Of a stretch of DNA of 64,000 nt, positions 18,503-27,830 are shown piece by piece; positions within the stretch are counted from its first letter, which is position 1; each line of letters opens with the position of its first letter. The notes under the pieces were generated by a model. It worked only from the letters and a program-made list of their open reading frames with translations. It was not told where the DNA came from and made no database searches. The position numbers and the translations under genes were made by a program. This stretch comes from Martelella sp. AD-3 (GTDB taxonomy: Bacteria > Pseudomonadota > Alphaproteobacteria > Rhizobiales > Rhizobiaceae). Location of the stretch: positions 2,976,001 to 3,040,000 of the forward strand of contig NZ_CP014275.1 in NCBI RefSeq assembly GCF_001578105.1, given 5' to 3'.

Positions 18503-18769
18503 ATGGCCAATACAACTTCGGCGAAAAAGGCGACGCGCAAAATGGCCCGCCGTACCGCCATCAACAAGTCCCGCCGCTCGCGTGTTCGCGGCTTCGTCCG
18601 CAAGGTCGAGGAGGCGCTCGCAGCCGGCAATCTCGATCAGGCGAAGGAAGCGCTGAAGGCCGCCGAGCCGGAAATCGCCCGCGCCGCCAGCAAGGGCGTC
18701 CTGCATCGCAATACGGCCTCGCGCAAGGTTTCGCGTCTCGCTCAGCGGGTCAAGACGCTGAGCGCCTGA
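18503..18769 (+). CDS. rpsT: 30S ribosomal protein S20
   Basis: 88 residues, lysine/arginine-rich. It begins [19 protein letters not shown], followed by the S20 block [20 protein letters not shown] and the ending [20 protein letters not shown]. It binds 16S rRNA early in 30S assembly. It is monocistronic, with its own promoter-like sequence upstream and a strong terminator 28 bp downstream, and lies ahead of dnaA as in many Rhizobiales. Confidence 0.98.
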   Translation: MANTTSAKKATRKMARRTAINKSRRSRVRGFVRKVEEALAAGNLDQAKEALKAAEPEIARAASKGVLHRNTASRKVSRLAQRVKTLSA

Positions 18770-18796
18770 GAGCGAACAAGTACCAGCTTTTCGAAG

Positions 18797-18828
18797 AACC
18801 CGGCCTTTGGCCGGGTTTTTTGTTTTTC
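18797..18828 (+). terminator. rpsT: Rho-independent terminator of rpsT
   Basis: AACCCGGCC (18797-18805), loop TTT, then GGCCGGGTT (18809-18817), followed by a run of T interrupted by one G. It is a textbook intrinsic terminator directly after rpsT and separates it from dnaA. Confidence 0.95.
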
Positions 18829-18996
18829 TTCATAGGCTTGCCCTTCATGACAATCGCGTTTCAACCACATGTCACAAAAATGACGATTTTTTTAACGTGA
18901 TTTCAATAGGTTGCGGGAGGAAGGCCACATTTCAACCAAATTTGGCCCGAATTCGCGCCCCCGAAACGCGTCAAGAGATTTTATTTTTTCGACCCC

Positions 18997-19114
18997 GAAT
19001 CGGCGCCGAAAAATGAGCGCCTTCCGAATCTAATTGATTCAAAAGCGATTCTTTTGAGAGCCCGGCAAGCGAGTCAAAATCGACCCCTTGAGTCAATGCG
19101 AGCAGCGGCGATTC
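18997..19114. promoter_or_regulatory. Cluster of seven GANTC (CcrM) sites upstream of dnaA
   Basis: GANTC occurs at 18997 (GAATC), 19026 (GAATC), 19036 (GATTC), 19047 (GATTC), 19071 (GAGTC), 19090 (GAGTC) and 19110 (GATTC): seven in 118 bp, against about one per 256 bp by chance. An eighth is at 19250. The inverted repeat CAAAAG-CGATT-CTTTTG (19040-19056) sits within the cluster. In Caulobacter, CcrM methylation of the dnaA promoter influences its expression; a similar role is inferred here. Confidence 0.7.
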
Positions 19115-19561
19115 GCGCAAAATTCCTTGTTGAAATTGACGGCCGTTCTTGCCTAAATGCTTCCCACATCAGCGGACGGATTGAGCTCCCGACCTTGTCG
19201 GGAGGGGCGCGTTCTCCAGGGACGCGTTGTCTTCCCGAAGCTGGAAGCGGAGTCGTTTTGGCTTCGTCCTTCCGACAATCATAGGTTGCGCACCGGTTTT
19301 CTTCGAGAAATCCGGTTCGGTCATTGTGTGCCTTTTTCAGGCCGGAAAACAAGCGGGGACCCAAAACGACTGACCGGACATTTTGCGGCCAGCATCACCC
19401 TTTACGAGGAAGGGCGCCGGCATGTGCAAGGAATGTCCCAAGCCCGGCTTCGACCCGGGCGATTTCAACAAACGACCCTTTGAACGGGGTCAAAGGGAAA
19501 ACGGGCCGCGGGCGCACAGGGCGCTCGCGCCCGGGTGATGACTTTTGAAAGGCGGCAAGGA
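19115..19561. other. Long dnaA leader region; hairpin CCCTTTGA...TCAAAGGG
   Basis: No credible gene is seen in this 447-bp stretch. A perfect 8-bp stem, CCCTTTGA (19476-19483) with TCAAAGGG (19490-19497), lies about 65 bases before the dnaA start and could be a leader hairpin. I find no cluster of DnaA boxes (TTATCCACA-like), so there is no evidence for oriC here. No clear -35/-10 pair was found for dnaA. Confidence 0.45.
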
Positions 19562-21109
19562 ATGAGAACGAGGACAGTGACTTCGCGCACTGAGCAGGGT
19601 GCAGGCGCTTCAGAGGTCTTGAAAGGGGAACACAGTGAAGCACCGGACGCTGCCTTGAGTACCGACAGCCAGTTTTTCGAGCGTTTCTGCACGGCGCTCA
19701 AGGCCCATGTGGGCGCCGATGTCTATGCCAGCTGGTTCGGGCGGCTGAAGCTGCAGTCCTCTTCCAAGAGCGTTATCCGCTTCTCTGTGCCGACGGCATT
19801 CCTCAAGTCGTGGATCAACAACCACTATCTCGACCTGTTGTGCGAACTGGCACGCTCCGAGCGTCCGCAGGTGCTCAAGGTCGAGGTGCTCGTGCGTTCG
19901 GCAACGCGCGCCCAGCGTCCGCAGGTTCCCGAGGAAAAGCCGAAGCCGGTGCTGCCCCAGCAGACGGCCGCCGTGCGCCCGATTCCCCGCGCCGTCAACG
20001 ACCAGCCGCTGATGCCCGAGCCCGAGGGCGGGTCTGCGCGCGGCGCGGCGCAGGGCCCGAGAACCGTTTTCGGTTCGCCGCTCGATCCCTTCTTCACCTT
20101 CGACAGCTTCGTCGAGGGTTCGTCGAACCGGGTGGCCTTCGCCGCGGCCAAGACCATTGCCGAATCCGGCATGGCGGCAGTCCGGTTCAATCCGCTTTTC
20201 ATCCACTCCTCCGTGGGCCTCGGCAAGACGCATCTCCTGCAGGCCATCGCCAACGCCGCTCTCGCCTCCCCCGACAAGCAGCGCGTGGTCTATCTGACGG
20301 CCGAATACTTCATGTGGAAGTTCGCCACCGCGATCCGCGACAATGACGCGCTGACGCTGAAGGATTCGCTGCGCAATATCGATCTTCTGGTCATCGACGA
20401 CATGCAGTTCCTGCAGGGCAAGATGATCCAGCACGAGTTCTGCCATCTGCTGAACACGCTGCTCGACAGCGCAAAACAGGTCGTCGTCGCCGCCGACCGC
20501 GCGCCCTGGGAACTCGAATCGCTCGATCCGCGCGTGCGTTCGCGGCTCACCGGCGGCGTCTCGCTCGAGATCGAGGCCCCGGATTATGCCATGCGGTTTG
20601 AAATGCTGAAGCGCAGGCTCGCCCTCGCCCGCCAGGAAGACCCGTCGATCGATATCGCCGCAGACGTCCTGGACCATGTCGCCCGCAAGGTGACGGCGAG
20701 CGGCCGCGAACTGGAAGGCGCGTTCAACCAGCTCCTGTTCCGCCGCTCCTTCGAGCCGGACCTTTCGATCGAACGGGTCGACGAGCTGCTGGTACATCTT
20801 GTCGGCACGGGCGAACCGAAGCGCGTGCGGATCGAGGACATCCAGCGCGTGGTCGCGCGTCATTACTGCGTGACGCGCCAGGAACTCGTTTCCAACCGCC
20901 GCACGCGGGTGATCGTCAAGCCGCGGCAGATTGCCATGTTCCTGGCGAAAACCATGACGCCGCGCTCCTTCCCCGAAATCGGTCGCCGCTTCGGCGGACG
21001 CGATCATACGACGGTTCTGCATGCCGTGCGCAAGATCGAGGATCTTCTGGAAAAGGACCAGAAACTCTCGCAGGAAGTCGAGTTGCTGAAGCGGCTGATC
21101 AACGAATAG
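19562..21109 (+). CDS. dnaA: Chromosomal replication initiator DnaA
   Basis: 515 residues from ATG 19562, preceded by GAAAGG at good spacing; two upstream in-frame starts (19535, 19538) lack a ribosome site. Domain I carries [23 protein letters not shown] proline-rich linker follows, then AAA+ domain III with Walker [16 protein letters not shown] and Walker [14 protein letters not shown]. Domain IV has the DnaA-box-binding [19 protein letters not shown]. It opens the origin for replication. The initiator-specific and sensor 2 regions look complete. Confidence 0.98.
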   Translation: MRTRTVTSRTEQGAGASEVLKGEHSEAPDAALSTDSQFFERFCTALKAHVGADVYASWFGRLKLQSSSKSVIRFSVPTAFLKSWINNHYLDLLCELARSERPQVLKVEVLVRSATRAQRPQVPEEKPKPVLPQQTAAVRPIPRAVNDQPLMPEPEGGSARGAAQGPRTVFGSPLDPFFTFDSFVEGSSNRVAFAAAKTIAESGMAAVRFNPLFIHSSVGLGKTHLLQAIANAALASPDKQRVVYLTAEYFMWKFATAIRDNDALTLKDSLRNIDLLVIDDMQFLQGKMIQHEFCHLLNTLLDSAKQVVVAADRAPWELESLDPRVRSRLTGGVSLEIEAPDYAMRFEMLKRRLALARQEDPSIDIAADVLDHVARKVTASGRELEGAFNQLLFRRSFEPDLSIERVDELLVHLVGTGEPKRVRIEDIQRVVARHYCVTRQELVSNRRTRVIVKPRQIAMFLAKTMTPRSFPEIGRRFGGRDHTTVLHAVRKIEDLLEKDQKLSQEVELLKRLINE

Positions 21110-21174
21110 CCCCGCTGCTGCCTGCGGCAGTCATCAGGGAGCGTTCCAGCTGATGCGCGGATAGGATGATCGGA

Positions 21175-21199
21175 AATGGCGGCCCGGCGGGTCGCCATT
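21175..21199 (+). terminator. Possible terminator after dnaA
   Basis: AATGGCG (21175-21181) pairs with CGCCATT (21193-21199), followed by CTTCATTTTC. The T-rich tail is broken, so this is a moderate candidate. It also marks the convergent boundary with the phage-like module on the other strand. Confidence 0.45.
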
Positions 21200-21210
21200 C
21201 TTCATTTTCA

Positions 21211-21567
21211 TCAGGCGAAGCGTTCGGCCGGCGTTGCCGGTTCGGGCGCGACCACATGGGCCTCCAGTTCCGCCGGCAGAACCGTGCCGTCGGCCAGACG
21301 GAGATTGAAGTGGTAGCCGGCGACGGCCGTCATCTCCGCATGCTCATTGCCATCGCCGTCCATCCGCGTCTCGCCGGTCGGGGCGTAGACGAGACCGTCG
21401 CAGGCCGCGCCCACGGGCTTGAGCGCCAGCATGCCCGCCGGCAGGCCGGTATCGCGGTAGCCAAGGCGGACATCCGCTCCCTCCTCGGCCGGGGCCGTCA
21501 CGCCCACGCTGGCAAGCGTCGCCAGCGCCTCGGCATGGTCTTCGAACTTCAGAAACACATCACGCAT
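21211..21567 (-). CDS. Small phage-type protein, third gene of the head-spike module
   Basis: 118 residues from ATG 21567, which overlaps the end of the spike-fibre gene by 8 nt. I do not recognise a named family with certainty. The closing pattern GYHFNLRLADG...LPAELEAHVVAPEPATPAERFA resembles the short proteins that follow tail or spike genes in many phages, which end with a Y/WHxNxR then P-rich stretch. There is no signal peptide. The role is probably in virion or spike assembly, by position only. Confidence 0.5.
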   Translation of the reverse strand: MRDVFLKFEDHAEALATLASVGVTAPAEEGADVRLGYRDTGLPAGMLALKPVGAACDGLVYAPTGETRMDGDGNEHAEMTAVAGYHFNLRLADGTVLPAELEAHVVAPEPATPAERFA

Positions 21568-22852
21568 AGGGCGCCGCCTTTGCTTGCAGGTCCGCATCGG
21601 CCATCCGGAACGGCCAGATCACCAGTTGATCGTACCAGCCGGCGGCAAAGCGATCGGTTGTCGATGCGTTCTCGTCGCGGCCGAGATAGATCTTGGCCGT
21701 GTCGCACAGAAGCTCCCGGCTGGCCGTCACCACGGCGTTGCCATTGTAGGAGCCGCCGATGACGTCCTCGGCCCTGTCGAAACAGAAGGCAACGCCGGCG
21801 CGCGGCAACGGCTTGGCGAGCCCGGTGGCAAGTGCCGCCGTCTGGTCGACCAGAAGATCGGTTCCGGAAAAGCCGAGCAAGGGATAGTAGCTTGCCCCGC
21901 CCATGATCCTGCCGACAGATCCGACAAGGCCTTCACATTGAACCAGCAAGGAGGCCTTGTCGCGCTGAAGAAGCGTGGCAACGGCATCACTCAGCCGCGC
22001 CTTGTCGGCAGGCCGGGTGACGGCGCTGCCGCCGCTCGTGACGATGGGAGAGCTGGTCACCGCAGACTGCTCGAACTGGGGCAGGATGAAGTACACCACC
22101 GCGCCGGGTCGCGCCCGGACGCTGAAGGTCGCGCCGGTCGTTGTCGCGTGTCCGTCGAGCGTCACGCGCTGATAGGCGGCATTCGCAAAACTGGGGCTGT
22201 TGACCACACCGCTGATACGCAGATAGCCCTCGCCCGCCGCAACGCGCACATAGGCCGAGATCGAGTGAAGTGCCGAGTTGCCCGCGTCCCCCGCCGCAAC
22301 GGCAAAGGCGTCCGCCGTCCCGGCCGTGTTGTCCAGCCTGTAGACCTTTCCGGACGAGCAGACCTCGGAAAGCCCTGCGGCGGAAAGGGCAGCGGTATCG
22401 TCAACGACCGAAAGCACAGCCGGCGCGCCGGAGCCGCCCATCCCGGTCAGATCGGTCGGATTGGCGTTGTTGCACAGCACCTTGTTGGTCGCAGGGCCTT
22501 CGAGCAGCAATTGTCGCCGCCCGTTGGCGTGGTCGAAGCGCGGCACGTTCGCCGCCGCCATCCTGATCATGCCTGCTTCGTCGATATAGGTCGCGAAGCC
22601 CGGCCGGGCGAACGAAACCAGACGGTCAAAGGAGACTGCCGAGAGGATTGCCAGTTCGGACACAGACGCCAGCCCGATGGCGGGGGCGCCGATACGGGTC
22701 AGGGCATAGCGGCTGCCGGCAAAATCCAGAACCGCCGCCGGTCCGAAACGCCCCGTCCCGCTGTCCGGGAAGGCATAAAAGGCCGGCGACACCGCAAATC
22801 CGCCGGAACGCTGGTCGTTGCCGGGCAGCGCTATTCCGCTCGCGATCCTCAT
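21560..22852 (-). CDS. Phage/GTA head-spike fibre protein (GhsB-like)
   Basis: 430 residues. The central PRFDHANGRRQLLLEGPATNKVL block is the signature that opens phage head-spike-fibre and other phage adhesin domains (usually RFDxxxGxxxGLLIExxRTN). It is followed by a carbohydrate-binding-like beta region (SAYVRVAAGEGYLRI) and a LamG-like C-terminus (AKIYLGRDENASTTDRFAAGWYDQLVIWP). In Rhodobacter capsulatus the spike fibre binds the capsule of recipient cells. It starts within the stop of the spike base gene (ATGA). GTA assignment rests mainly on its partner. Confidence 0.7.
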   Translation of the reverse strand: MRIASGIALPGNDQRSGGFAVSPAFYAFPDSGTGRFGPAAVLDFAGSRYALTRIGAPAIGLASVSELAILSAVSFDRLVSFARPGFATYIDEAGMIRMAAANVPRFDHANGRRQLLLEGPATNKVLCNNANPTDLTGMGGSGAPAVLSVVDDTAALSAAGLSEVCSSGKVYRLDNTAGTADAFAVAAGDAGNSALHSISAYVRVAAGEGYLRISGVVNSPSFANAAYQRVTLDGHATTTGATFSVRARPGAVVYFILPQFEQSAVTSSPIVTSGGSAVTRPADKARLSDAVATLLQRDKASLLVQCEGLVGSVGRIMGGASYYPLLGFSGTDLLVDQTAALATGLAKPLPRAGVAFCFDRAEDVIGGSYNGNAVVTASRELLCDTAKIYLGRDENASTTDRFAAGWYDQLVIWPFRMADADLQAKAAPYA

Positions 22853-23112
22853 ACGAGCCCCACCAGAGCGGCTGCAGTGGTGCCGGTGACAAGCACGCGG
22901 CTGATGCGAACCGGCAGAACGAAGCCGGAGGGCAGGTTCTCGAATGTCACCGTTTCCCCGGAGATCAGGGTTGCGGTCATGCTGCCGCCGATGCCGACAT
23001 AAATGGCCCGCGTCACCTCTTCCAGCGGAACGGCGTCGTCGGGGACAATTTCGAAACCGTCATAGGCCGGGCTCGTCGGCGTGGCGTTGCGTGAGGAAAA
23101 ACGATCTGTCAT
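22849..23112 (-). CDS. Spike base protein (Rcc01079/GhsA-like)
   Basis: 87 residues from ATG 23112, preceded by AGGAG; a longer frame starts at 23160. The run SPAYDGFEIVPDDAVPLEEV then RAIYVGIGGSMTA and SGFVLPVRISRVLVTGTTAA matches the small head-spike base family named after Rhodobacter capsulatus Rcc01079 (gene transfer agent). It would attach the spike fibre to the capsid. It is the first gene of a three-gene overlapping cassette. No other capsid or tail genes are nearby, as is also the case for the GTA spike genes in Rhodobacter. Confidence 0.75.
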   Translation of the reverse strand: MTDRFSSRNATPTSPAYDGFEIVPDDAVPLEEVTRAIYVGIGGSMTATLISGETVTFENLPSGFVLPVRISRVLVTGTTAAALVGLV

Positions 23113-23223
23113 GGCAGTTCTCCTGTTGGACGTTGATTTCGGAGAGTCTGCCAGAGCCACAGCGGGCGGGGATTTCAGGGGAACAACGGTGAAAGACGGG
23201 GATCAATCGGCTAGACTGAGGCC

Positions 23224-24708
23224 ATGAGCAATCTGTTTGACGCCGAATCAGCCTCCAACCTGACCGAGTTCACCGTTTCGGAGCTCTCCGGCTCGATCAA
23301 GCGCACGGTGGAGGATCGGTTCGATCGCATCCGTCTGCGCGGCGAAATCTCCGGCTTTCGCGGCCGGCACTCCTCGGGACATGCCTATTTTTCGCTGAAG
23401 GACGAGCGCGCGCGCATCGACGCCGTCATCTGGCGCGGCGTATTCTCGGGCCTGACGATCAAGCCGGAGGAAGGCATGGAGGTGATTGCGACCGGCAAGG
23501 TCACCACCTTCCCCGGCGCCTCGAAATACCAGATCGTCATCGAATCGCTGGAGCCCGCCGGCGCCGGCGCGCTGATGGCGCTCCTGGAGGAGCGGCGCAA
23601 GAAGCTCGCCGCCGAAGGGCTTTTCGACGAAAGCGCCAAGAAGCCGATCCCCTTCATGCCGCGCGTCGTCGGCGTCGTCACCTCGCCCACCGGCGCGGTC
23701 ATCCGCGACATTCTCCACCGCATCACCGATCGCTTTCCCGTTCATGTCGTCGTCTGGCCGGTCAAGGTCCAGGGCGAGGGTTCGGGCGATGCCGTGGCTG
23801 CTGCCATTCGCGGCTTCAATGCCTGCGCGCCAGGCGGTCCGGTCAGGCGGCCGGACGTCCTGATCGTCGCGCGCGGCGGCGGCTCGCTGGAAGACCTCTG
23901 GGGCTTCAACGACGAGGCCGTGGTGCGCGCCGCCTATGAAAGTGACATTCCGCTGATTTCCGCCGTCGGCCATGAAACGGACTGGACGCTGATCGACCAT
24001 GCCGCCGATTACCGCGCGCCAACGCCGACGGGCGCTGCCGAACGCGCGGTTCCGGTGAAGGCCGATCTTGCCGCCGATCAGGCGCGCCAGGCCGCGCGGC
24101 TCTCCTCCGCCATGACGCGGCTGATGGACTTCCGTCGCCAGACACTGACCGGTCTTGCCCGCGGTCTGCCCTCGCTCGACCAGTTGCTGGCGCTTCCGCG
24201 ACGCCGTTTTGATGAGGCCGCGCTGCGGCTCACGCGGGCGCTGGAACTCAACACAATCAACAAGCGCCGGACATTCGAGCGCAGCGCCTCCGGCCTTTCC
24301 GGCATGCCGCAGCGGCTTTCGATGATGGTGGCGCGCGACCGCGAACAGGTTTCGGTCCTGACGGCGCGCGCCGACACCGCGATCGCGGCCAATTTGAAGA
24401 CCCACCGCGCCGCCCTTGCGAGCCAGCACCGCGTGCTGAACTCCCTATCCTACAGGAACGTGCTTGCGCGCGGCTTTGCCGTGATCCGCGACGATGCGAA
24501 CAGACCGATTTCACGCGCCGAAGGTCTCGATCAGGGCAAGGCGGTCGAAATCGAATTCGCCGATGGCCGCGTCAGTGCGGTAACGGGCGAAAGTGCTGCT
24601 GTAACCGCAGAGCCGGCAAAGGAAATGGCGGCGTCTGAAAAGCCGAAGCAGCCGCGGAAGAAGCCAGCCGCCAAAACAAGGCCGCCCGAACAGGGCAGCC
24701 TGTTCTGA
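23224..24708 (+). CDS. xseA: Exodeoxyribonuclease VII large subunit
   Basis: 494 residues. The N-terminal OB-fold ([32 protein letters not shown]) precedes the catalytic domain with [41 protein letters not shown] and [29 protein letters not shown] long coiled-coil region and a basic tail ([22 protein letters not shown]) follow; the final QGSLF is common in rhizobial XseA. With XseB it degrades single-stranded DNA in repair. Divergent from the spike module, 111 bp apart. Confidence 0.97.
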   Translation: MSNLFDAESASNLTEFTVSELSGSIKRTVEDRFDRIRLRGEISGFRGRHSSGHAYFSLKDERARIDAVIWRGVFSGLTIKPEEGMEVIATGKVTTFPGASKYQIVIESLEPAGAGALMALLEERRKKLAAEGLFDESAKKPIPFMPRVVGVVTSPTGAVIRDILHRITDRFPVHVVVWPVKVQGEGSGDAVAAAIRGFNACAPGGPVRRPDVLIVARGGGSLEDLWGFNDEAVVRAAYESDIPLISAVGHETDWTLIDHAADYRAPTPTGAAERAVPVKADLAADQARQAARLSSAMTRLMDFRRQTLTGLARGLPSLDQLLALPRRRFDEAALRLTRALELNTINKRRTFERSASGLSGMPQRLSMMVARDREQVSVLTARADTAIAANLKTHRAALASQHRVLNSLSYRNVLARGFAVIRDDANRPISRAEGLDQGKAVEIEFADGRVSAVTGESAAVTAEPAKEMAASEKPKQPRKKPAAKTRPPEQGSLF

Positions 24709-24776
24709 GCGGCACTTTTCCCCAATCAGCCCCGGGTCGAAGCCGTGGCTGCGTCAACAGCAAACCTGTTGCGCCC

Positions 24777-26033
24777 TCAGTCGGCCCATTCGCCGCCGCG
24801 CATCACCGGCGTGGCGTTGCCGTCGGCATCGAGCCCGTCAATGTCGATCTTGTCCGAGCCGATCATCCAGTCGATATGGATCAGGGAGGAATTGCCGCCC
24901 CTGGCCGCAATCTCGTCGGCGGAAAGCTTGTCGCCGTCGATGAAGCATTTCGAATAGCACTGGCCGAGCGCGATATGGCAGGAGGCGTTCTCGTCGAACA
25001 GCGTGTTGTAGAACAGGATGCCGCTTGCCGAGATCGGCGAGGAATGCGGCACCAGCGCCACTTCGCCGAGACGGCGCGCGCCTTCATCCGTGTCGAGCAC
25101 CTTGTTCAGGACGTCGCCGCCCTTGGCCGCCGCCGCATGCACGATCCGCCCGCCCTCAAACTGAACGCGGATATCGTCGATCAGCGTGCCCTGATGCGAC
25201 AGAGGCTTGGTGGAGGAGACGTGACCTTCGACCCTGAGCCGGTGCGGCGTGGTGAACACTTCCTCGGTCGGGATGTTCGGATTGCAGATGATGCCGTTCT
25301 TGGCCATCGAAGCGCCGCCGCTCCATTCATGTTCGTCGGCAAGGCCGATGGTGAGATCGGTTCCCGGCCCCTGGTAGCGCAGCGCCGAAAAGCGCTTGCC
25401 GTTGAGCCAGGCCGAACGGGCATGGAGATTGTCGTTATGCTCTTTCCACGCGGCGATCGGATCCGGCCGGTCGACACGCGAGGCCGCGAAGATCGCCTTC
25501 GCCAGTTTCGCCACCGCCATGGCATCCGGATCATCGGGAAATACCGTCTTGGCCCAGGCAAGCGAGGGATAGGAGACGATGTTCCAGTTGATGTCGAAGC
25601 CGGCGATCTTTTCCAGCGCCGGCTTGTAGGCGGTCGAATTCGCCCGGTTGGCGCGCGAGACCTTTTCCGGGTCCTGGGCGGCAAGCAGCATCGGGTCGTC
25701 GCCCGCGATCGCCAGCCGCGCGGCGCCGCGCGCGTAGGCCATGCCCATGCCCTCGTAGAGCCAGTTGGCGGCCTTGTCGAAACTGGCGTCGTGGGCGTTT
25801 TCGAAACGCTCGAGCGTTGCCTGCGGATCGGCGAAGATCGTCGTCACCACGCCAGCGCCGGCCCTGTAGGCATGGCGCGTGATCAGCCGCGTCAGCGGCT
25901 GCGCCTCGATCGGCGCGGTCATCACCAGATCCTGGCCTTCCGCCAGATTGAGGCCGACATGCACCGCCACTTCCGCCAGCTTTTCCAGCGCTTTGAGATC
26001 GATGGGATGGGGAAGTCTGGTCTCGACGGTCAT
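24777..26033 (-). CDS. M29-family (thermophilic-type) aminopeptidase
   Basis: 418 residues from ATG 26033 (MTVETRLPHPIDLKALEKLA); an in-frame start 15 bases earlier is possible. It contains the M29 metal ligands and motifs: FTTPHRLRVEGHVSSTKPL (Glu region), DEGARRLGEVALVPHSSPI, NASCHIALGQCY and SLIHIDWMIGS (His/Asp). It is a cytosolic Co/Zn/Mn exopeptidase that removes N-terminal residues. It stands alone, converging with xseA. Confidence 0.93.
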   Translation of the reverse strand: MTVETRLPHPIDLKALEKLAEVAVHVGLNLAEGQDLVMTAPIEAQPLTRLITRHAYRAGAGVVTTIFADPQATLERFENAHDASFDKAANWLYEGMGMAYARGAARLAIAGDDPMLLAAQDPEKVSRANRANSTAYKPALEKIAGFDINWNIVSYPSLAWAKTVFPDDPDAMAVAKLAKAIFAASRVDRPDPIAAWKEHNDNLHARSAWLNGKRFSALRYQGPGTDLTIGLADEHEWSGGASMAKNGIICNPNIPTEEVFTTPHRLRVEGHVSSTKPLSHQGTLIDDIRVQFEGGRIVHAAAAKGGDVLNKVLDTDEGARRLGEVALVPHSSPISASGILFYNTLFDENASCHIALGQCYSKCFIDGDKLSADEIAARGGNSSLIHIDWMIGSDKIDIDGLDADGNATPVMRGGEWAD

Positions 26034-26215
26034 GAGGGCCTCACGCAATTGGTTTGTCTTGAGACCTATCTAGTGTGGTTTGAACGAGAATTGAAGCGCT
26101 GTCGCGATACAAACGGGGCCCCTTTCGCCCACCGTTCATCGCTTGACATGTGATTGAAAATCGCCTCAACTCAACCCTGGGTAACATTTCCACCAGCGAG
26201 GGGAGACGGCGAGGA

Positions 26216-27004
26216 ATGTCCTTACGATCAGAAGCTCTGGCTCTCAGTCTTTTCGCGGCCCTTTTCTCGGCAGCCGGCCCGTTGGCCGCCAATGAACCTT
26301 CCTGGTCCTTCGATGAACACCCACAACCCTATGGCGACCAGCTTGCCCCTTCCGAAAGGGATCGTCTCCGCCAGGCGGACGATCTTGACTGGCCGCGGCG
26401 CTGCGCCGCCCGGCTTCAGACGGCATTCGCCGTCTACAAGGCGCACTATCCGGATTACGCCGCCGGCGCTCCAACCGATGTCGCCCTTAAACAGTGGATG
26501 GATTACATGGTTCGCCTTGGCAGCAATGAAGCGAGCGGCTGCGTGGTCAGCCTGCTGGAAGTCGCCATTGATGACATTCTTTTCGATGAGGGGCCTTTTC
26601 CCGACCTCTTTTGCGGGAAGCTCGCGCGGGAACCGGCATCCGAGGCCGAACAGCATCTGTCAGCGCTGCTGGCAAAGATGACGGAATATGCCGAAACGCT
26701 GAACAGGGACGCCGTCGAGGCCTTCCTCCGGCTGGGGGAGGACACGATGACGACGCGGTTCAATCCCGATATCCGTTATTTCCTCGAACGCACGCTCGCC
26801 TGGCAGACCGGCAAGCCCCTTTCGCCGGAATTCAGGGAGATCGTGATCGCTCAGATGGGGCAGGAAAGGCTCGATGACGTCGAAAAGGCCTATGGGCGGA
26901 ACGATCTTCGCGGGGTGATCGAAACCTCGCCGGAATGCACATCGTGGTCGGACGAGATCGTGCCGAAAGAGGCGCTGAATGTTGAGACAATTTGGCGGCG
27001 TTGA
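26216..27004 (+). CDS. Secreted protein of unknown function, tandem paralogue 1
   Basis: 262 residues from ATG 26216 (GAGGGAGACGGCGAGGA upstream). A signal peptide (LALSLFAALFSAAGPLAA) gives a mature protein of about 235 residues. I do not recognise the family. The mature part starts WSFDEHPQP and holds four cysteines (RRCAARL, ASGCVVSL, LFCGKL, SPECTSW) that align with those of the downstream gene. RFNPDIRYFLER and QERLDDVEKAYGRNDLRGVIETSP are shared with it. It is probably periplasmic with two disulfides. A start at 26150 is possible but would bury the signal. Confidence 0.7.
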   Translation: MSLRSEALALSLFAALFSAAGPLAANEPSWSFDEHPQPYGDQLAPSERDRLRQADDLDWPRRCAARLQTAFAVYKAHYPDYAAGAPTDVALKQWMDYMVRLGSNEASGCVVSLLEVAIDDILFDEGPFPDLFCGKLAREPASEAEQHLSALLAKMTEYAETLNRDAVEAFLRLGEDTMTTRFNPDIRYFLERTLAWQTGKPLSPEFREIVIAQMGQERLDDVEKAYGRNDLRGVIETSPECTSWSDEIVPKEALNVETIWRR

Positions 27005-27056
27005 CCTGACTGGCCTTGCTGACCGAGCATCACAGGGGTTTACGGGGAGAATACCG

Positions 27057-27827
27057 ATGCGCCTATTATCTGCTTCCTGCCTGTTTCTGTTTTCGGCGGC
27101 TTTGCCGGCACAGGCAAATTGGTCTTTCACAGACCACCCTCATCCGGATTTTATGGACGAGTACAGCGCAGAAGAGGACGCCATGATTGCCGATCTGGAA
27201 GCGATGGGGGCGGGAATTAATAATTGCTCTGCCGAAATCGTGTTCGAGTATCTGATCTACAACCGACGCTATCCCGAATTCGCTTTCACGCATGAGTTCA
27301 ACGAAGGACTGGAAATCTGGAAGCATCATGTGCTTGAGACCAACCGCGCAGCCTCTTCGTTCTGCATCGTCATCGAGGTGACCGAGGAACTGCGCGAACT
27401 TTATTCCTACGATTTTGCAACACCGACCGAAGGTCTGTTCTGCGGCAAACCTGGTCGTCCGTACACCAACGCGGAAGAAAGCCGCATCATGGGGCTTCTC
27501 GACAGGCTCGTCAGCTATGCCGCGACCGGTAACTCCTTCGCGCTTCCGGCACTTGCGGAGGTCGAGGGCTGGTCCGACATCCGGCTCAATCCGGATATCC
27601 GCTATTATGTCGAAGCCCGGCAGGCACGCCGCTACGGCAACGAGCCGGCGCCGATCCTGCGCGACACCGTAATCGCGCTTCAGGGCAAGGACCGGCTTGC
27701 CTTTGTCGAGGACGCCATCGCGCGCAATGATCTCTACGCCGTGATCGAGACCAGCCCGCCCTGCTCGGCCTTCACGCCCGAAGCGCTGGCAAAGGCGCAA
27801 GAGGCAGCCAGGGGCGATCCGATCTGA
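27057..27827 (+). CDS. Secreted protein of unknown function, tandem paralogue 2
   Basis: 256 residues from ATG 27057 with GGGGAG upstream. Signal peptide LLSASCLFLFSAALPAQA. The mature protein begins NWSFTDHPHP, then has four cysteines (NNCSAEI, SSFCIVI, LFCGKPG, SPPCSAF) in the same order as the gene 52 bp upstream, and shares RLNPDIRYYVE and GKDRLAFVEDAIARNDLYAVIETSP. The two are diverged tandem duplicates of one exported family. No enzymatic motif is apparent and the neighbours do not suggest a role. Confidence 0.7.
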   Translation: MRLLSASCLFLFSAALPAQANWSFTDHPHPDFMDEYSAEEDAMIADLEAMGAGINNCSAEIVFEYLIYNRRYPEFAFTHEFNEGLEIWKHHVLETNRAASSFCIVIEVTEELRELYSYDFATPTEGLFCGKPGRPYTNAEESRIMGLLDRLVSYAATGNSFALPALAEVEGWSDIRLNPDIRYYVEARQARRYGNEPAPILRDTVIALQGKDRLAFVEDAIARNDLYAVIETSPPCSAFTPEALAKAQEAARGDPI

Positions 27828-27830
27828 GGC

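Noticed and set aside
19054..19534. Short open frames and possible oriC upstream of dnaA
   Set aside because: No frame has conserved features or a good ribosome site. There are no clustered DnaA boxes, so an origin cannot be supported.
21211..23112. Complete prophage between dnaA and xseA
   Set aside because: Only three small overlapping genes are present, with no integrase, capsid, portal or lysis genes; a stand-alone spike cassette fits better.
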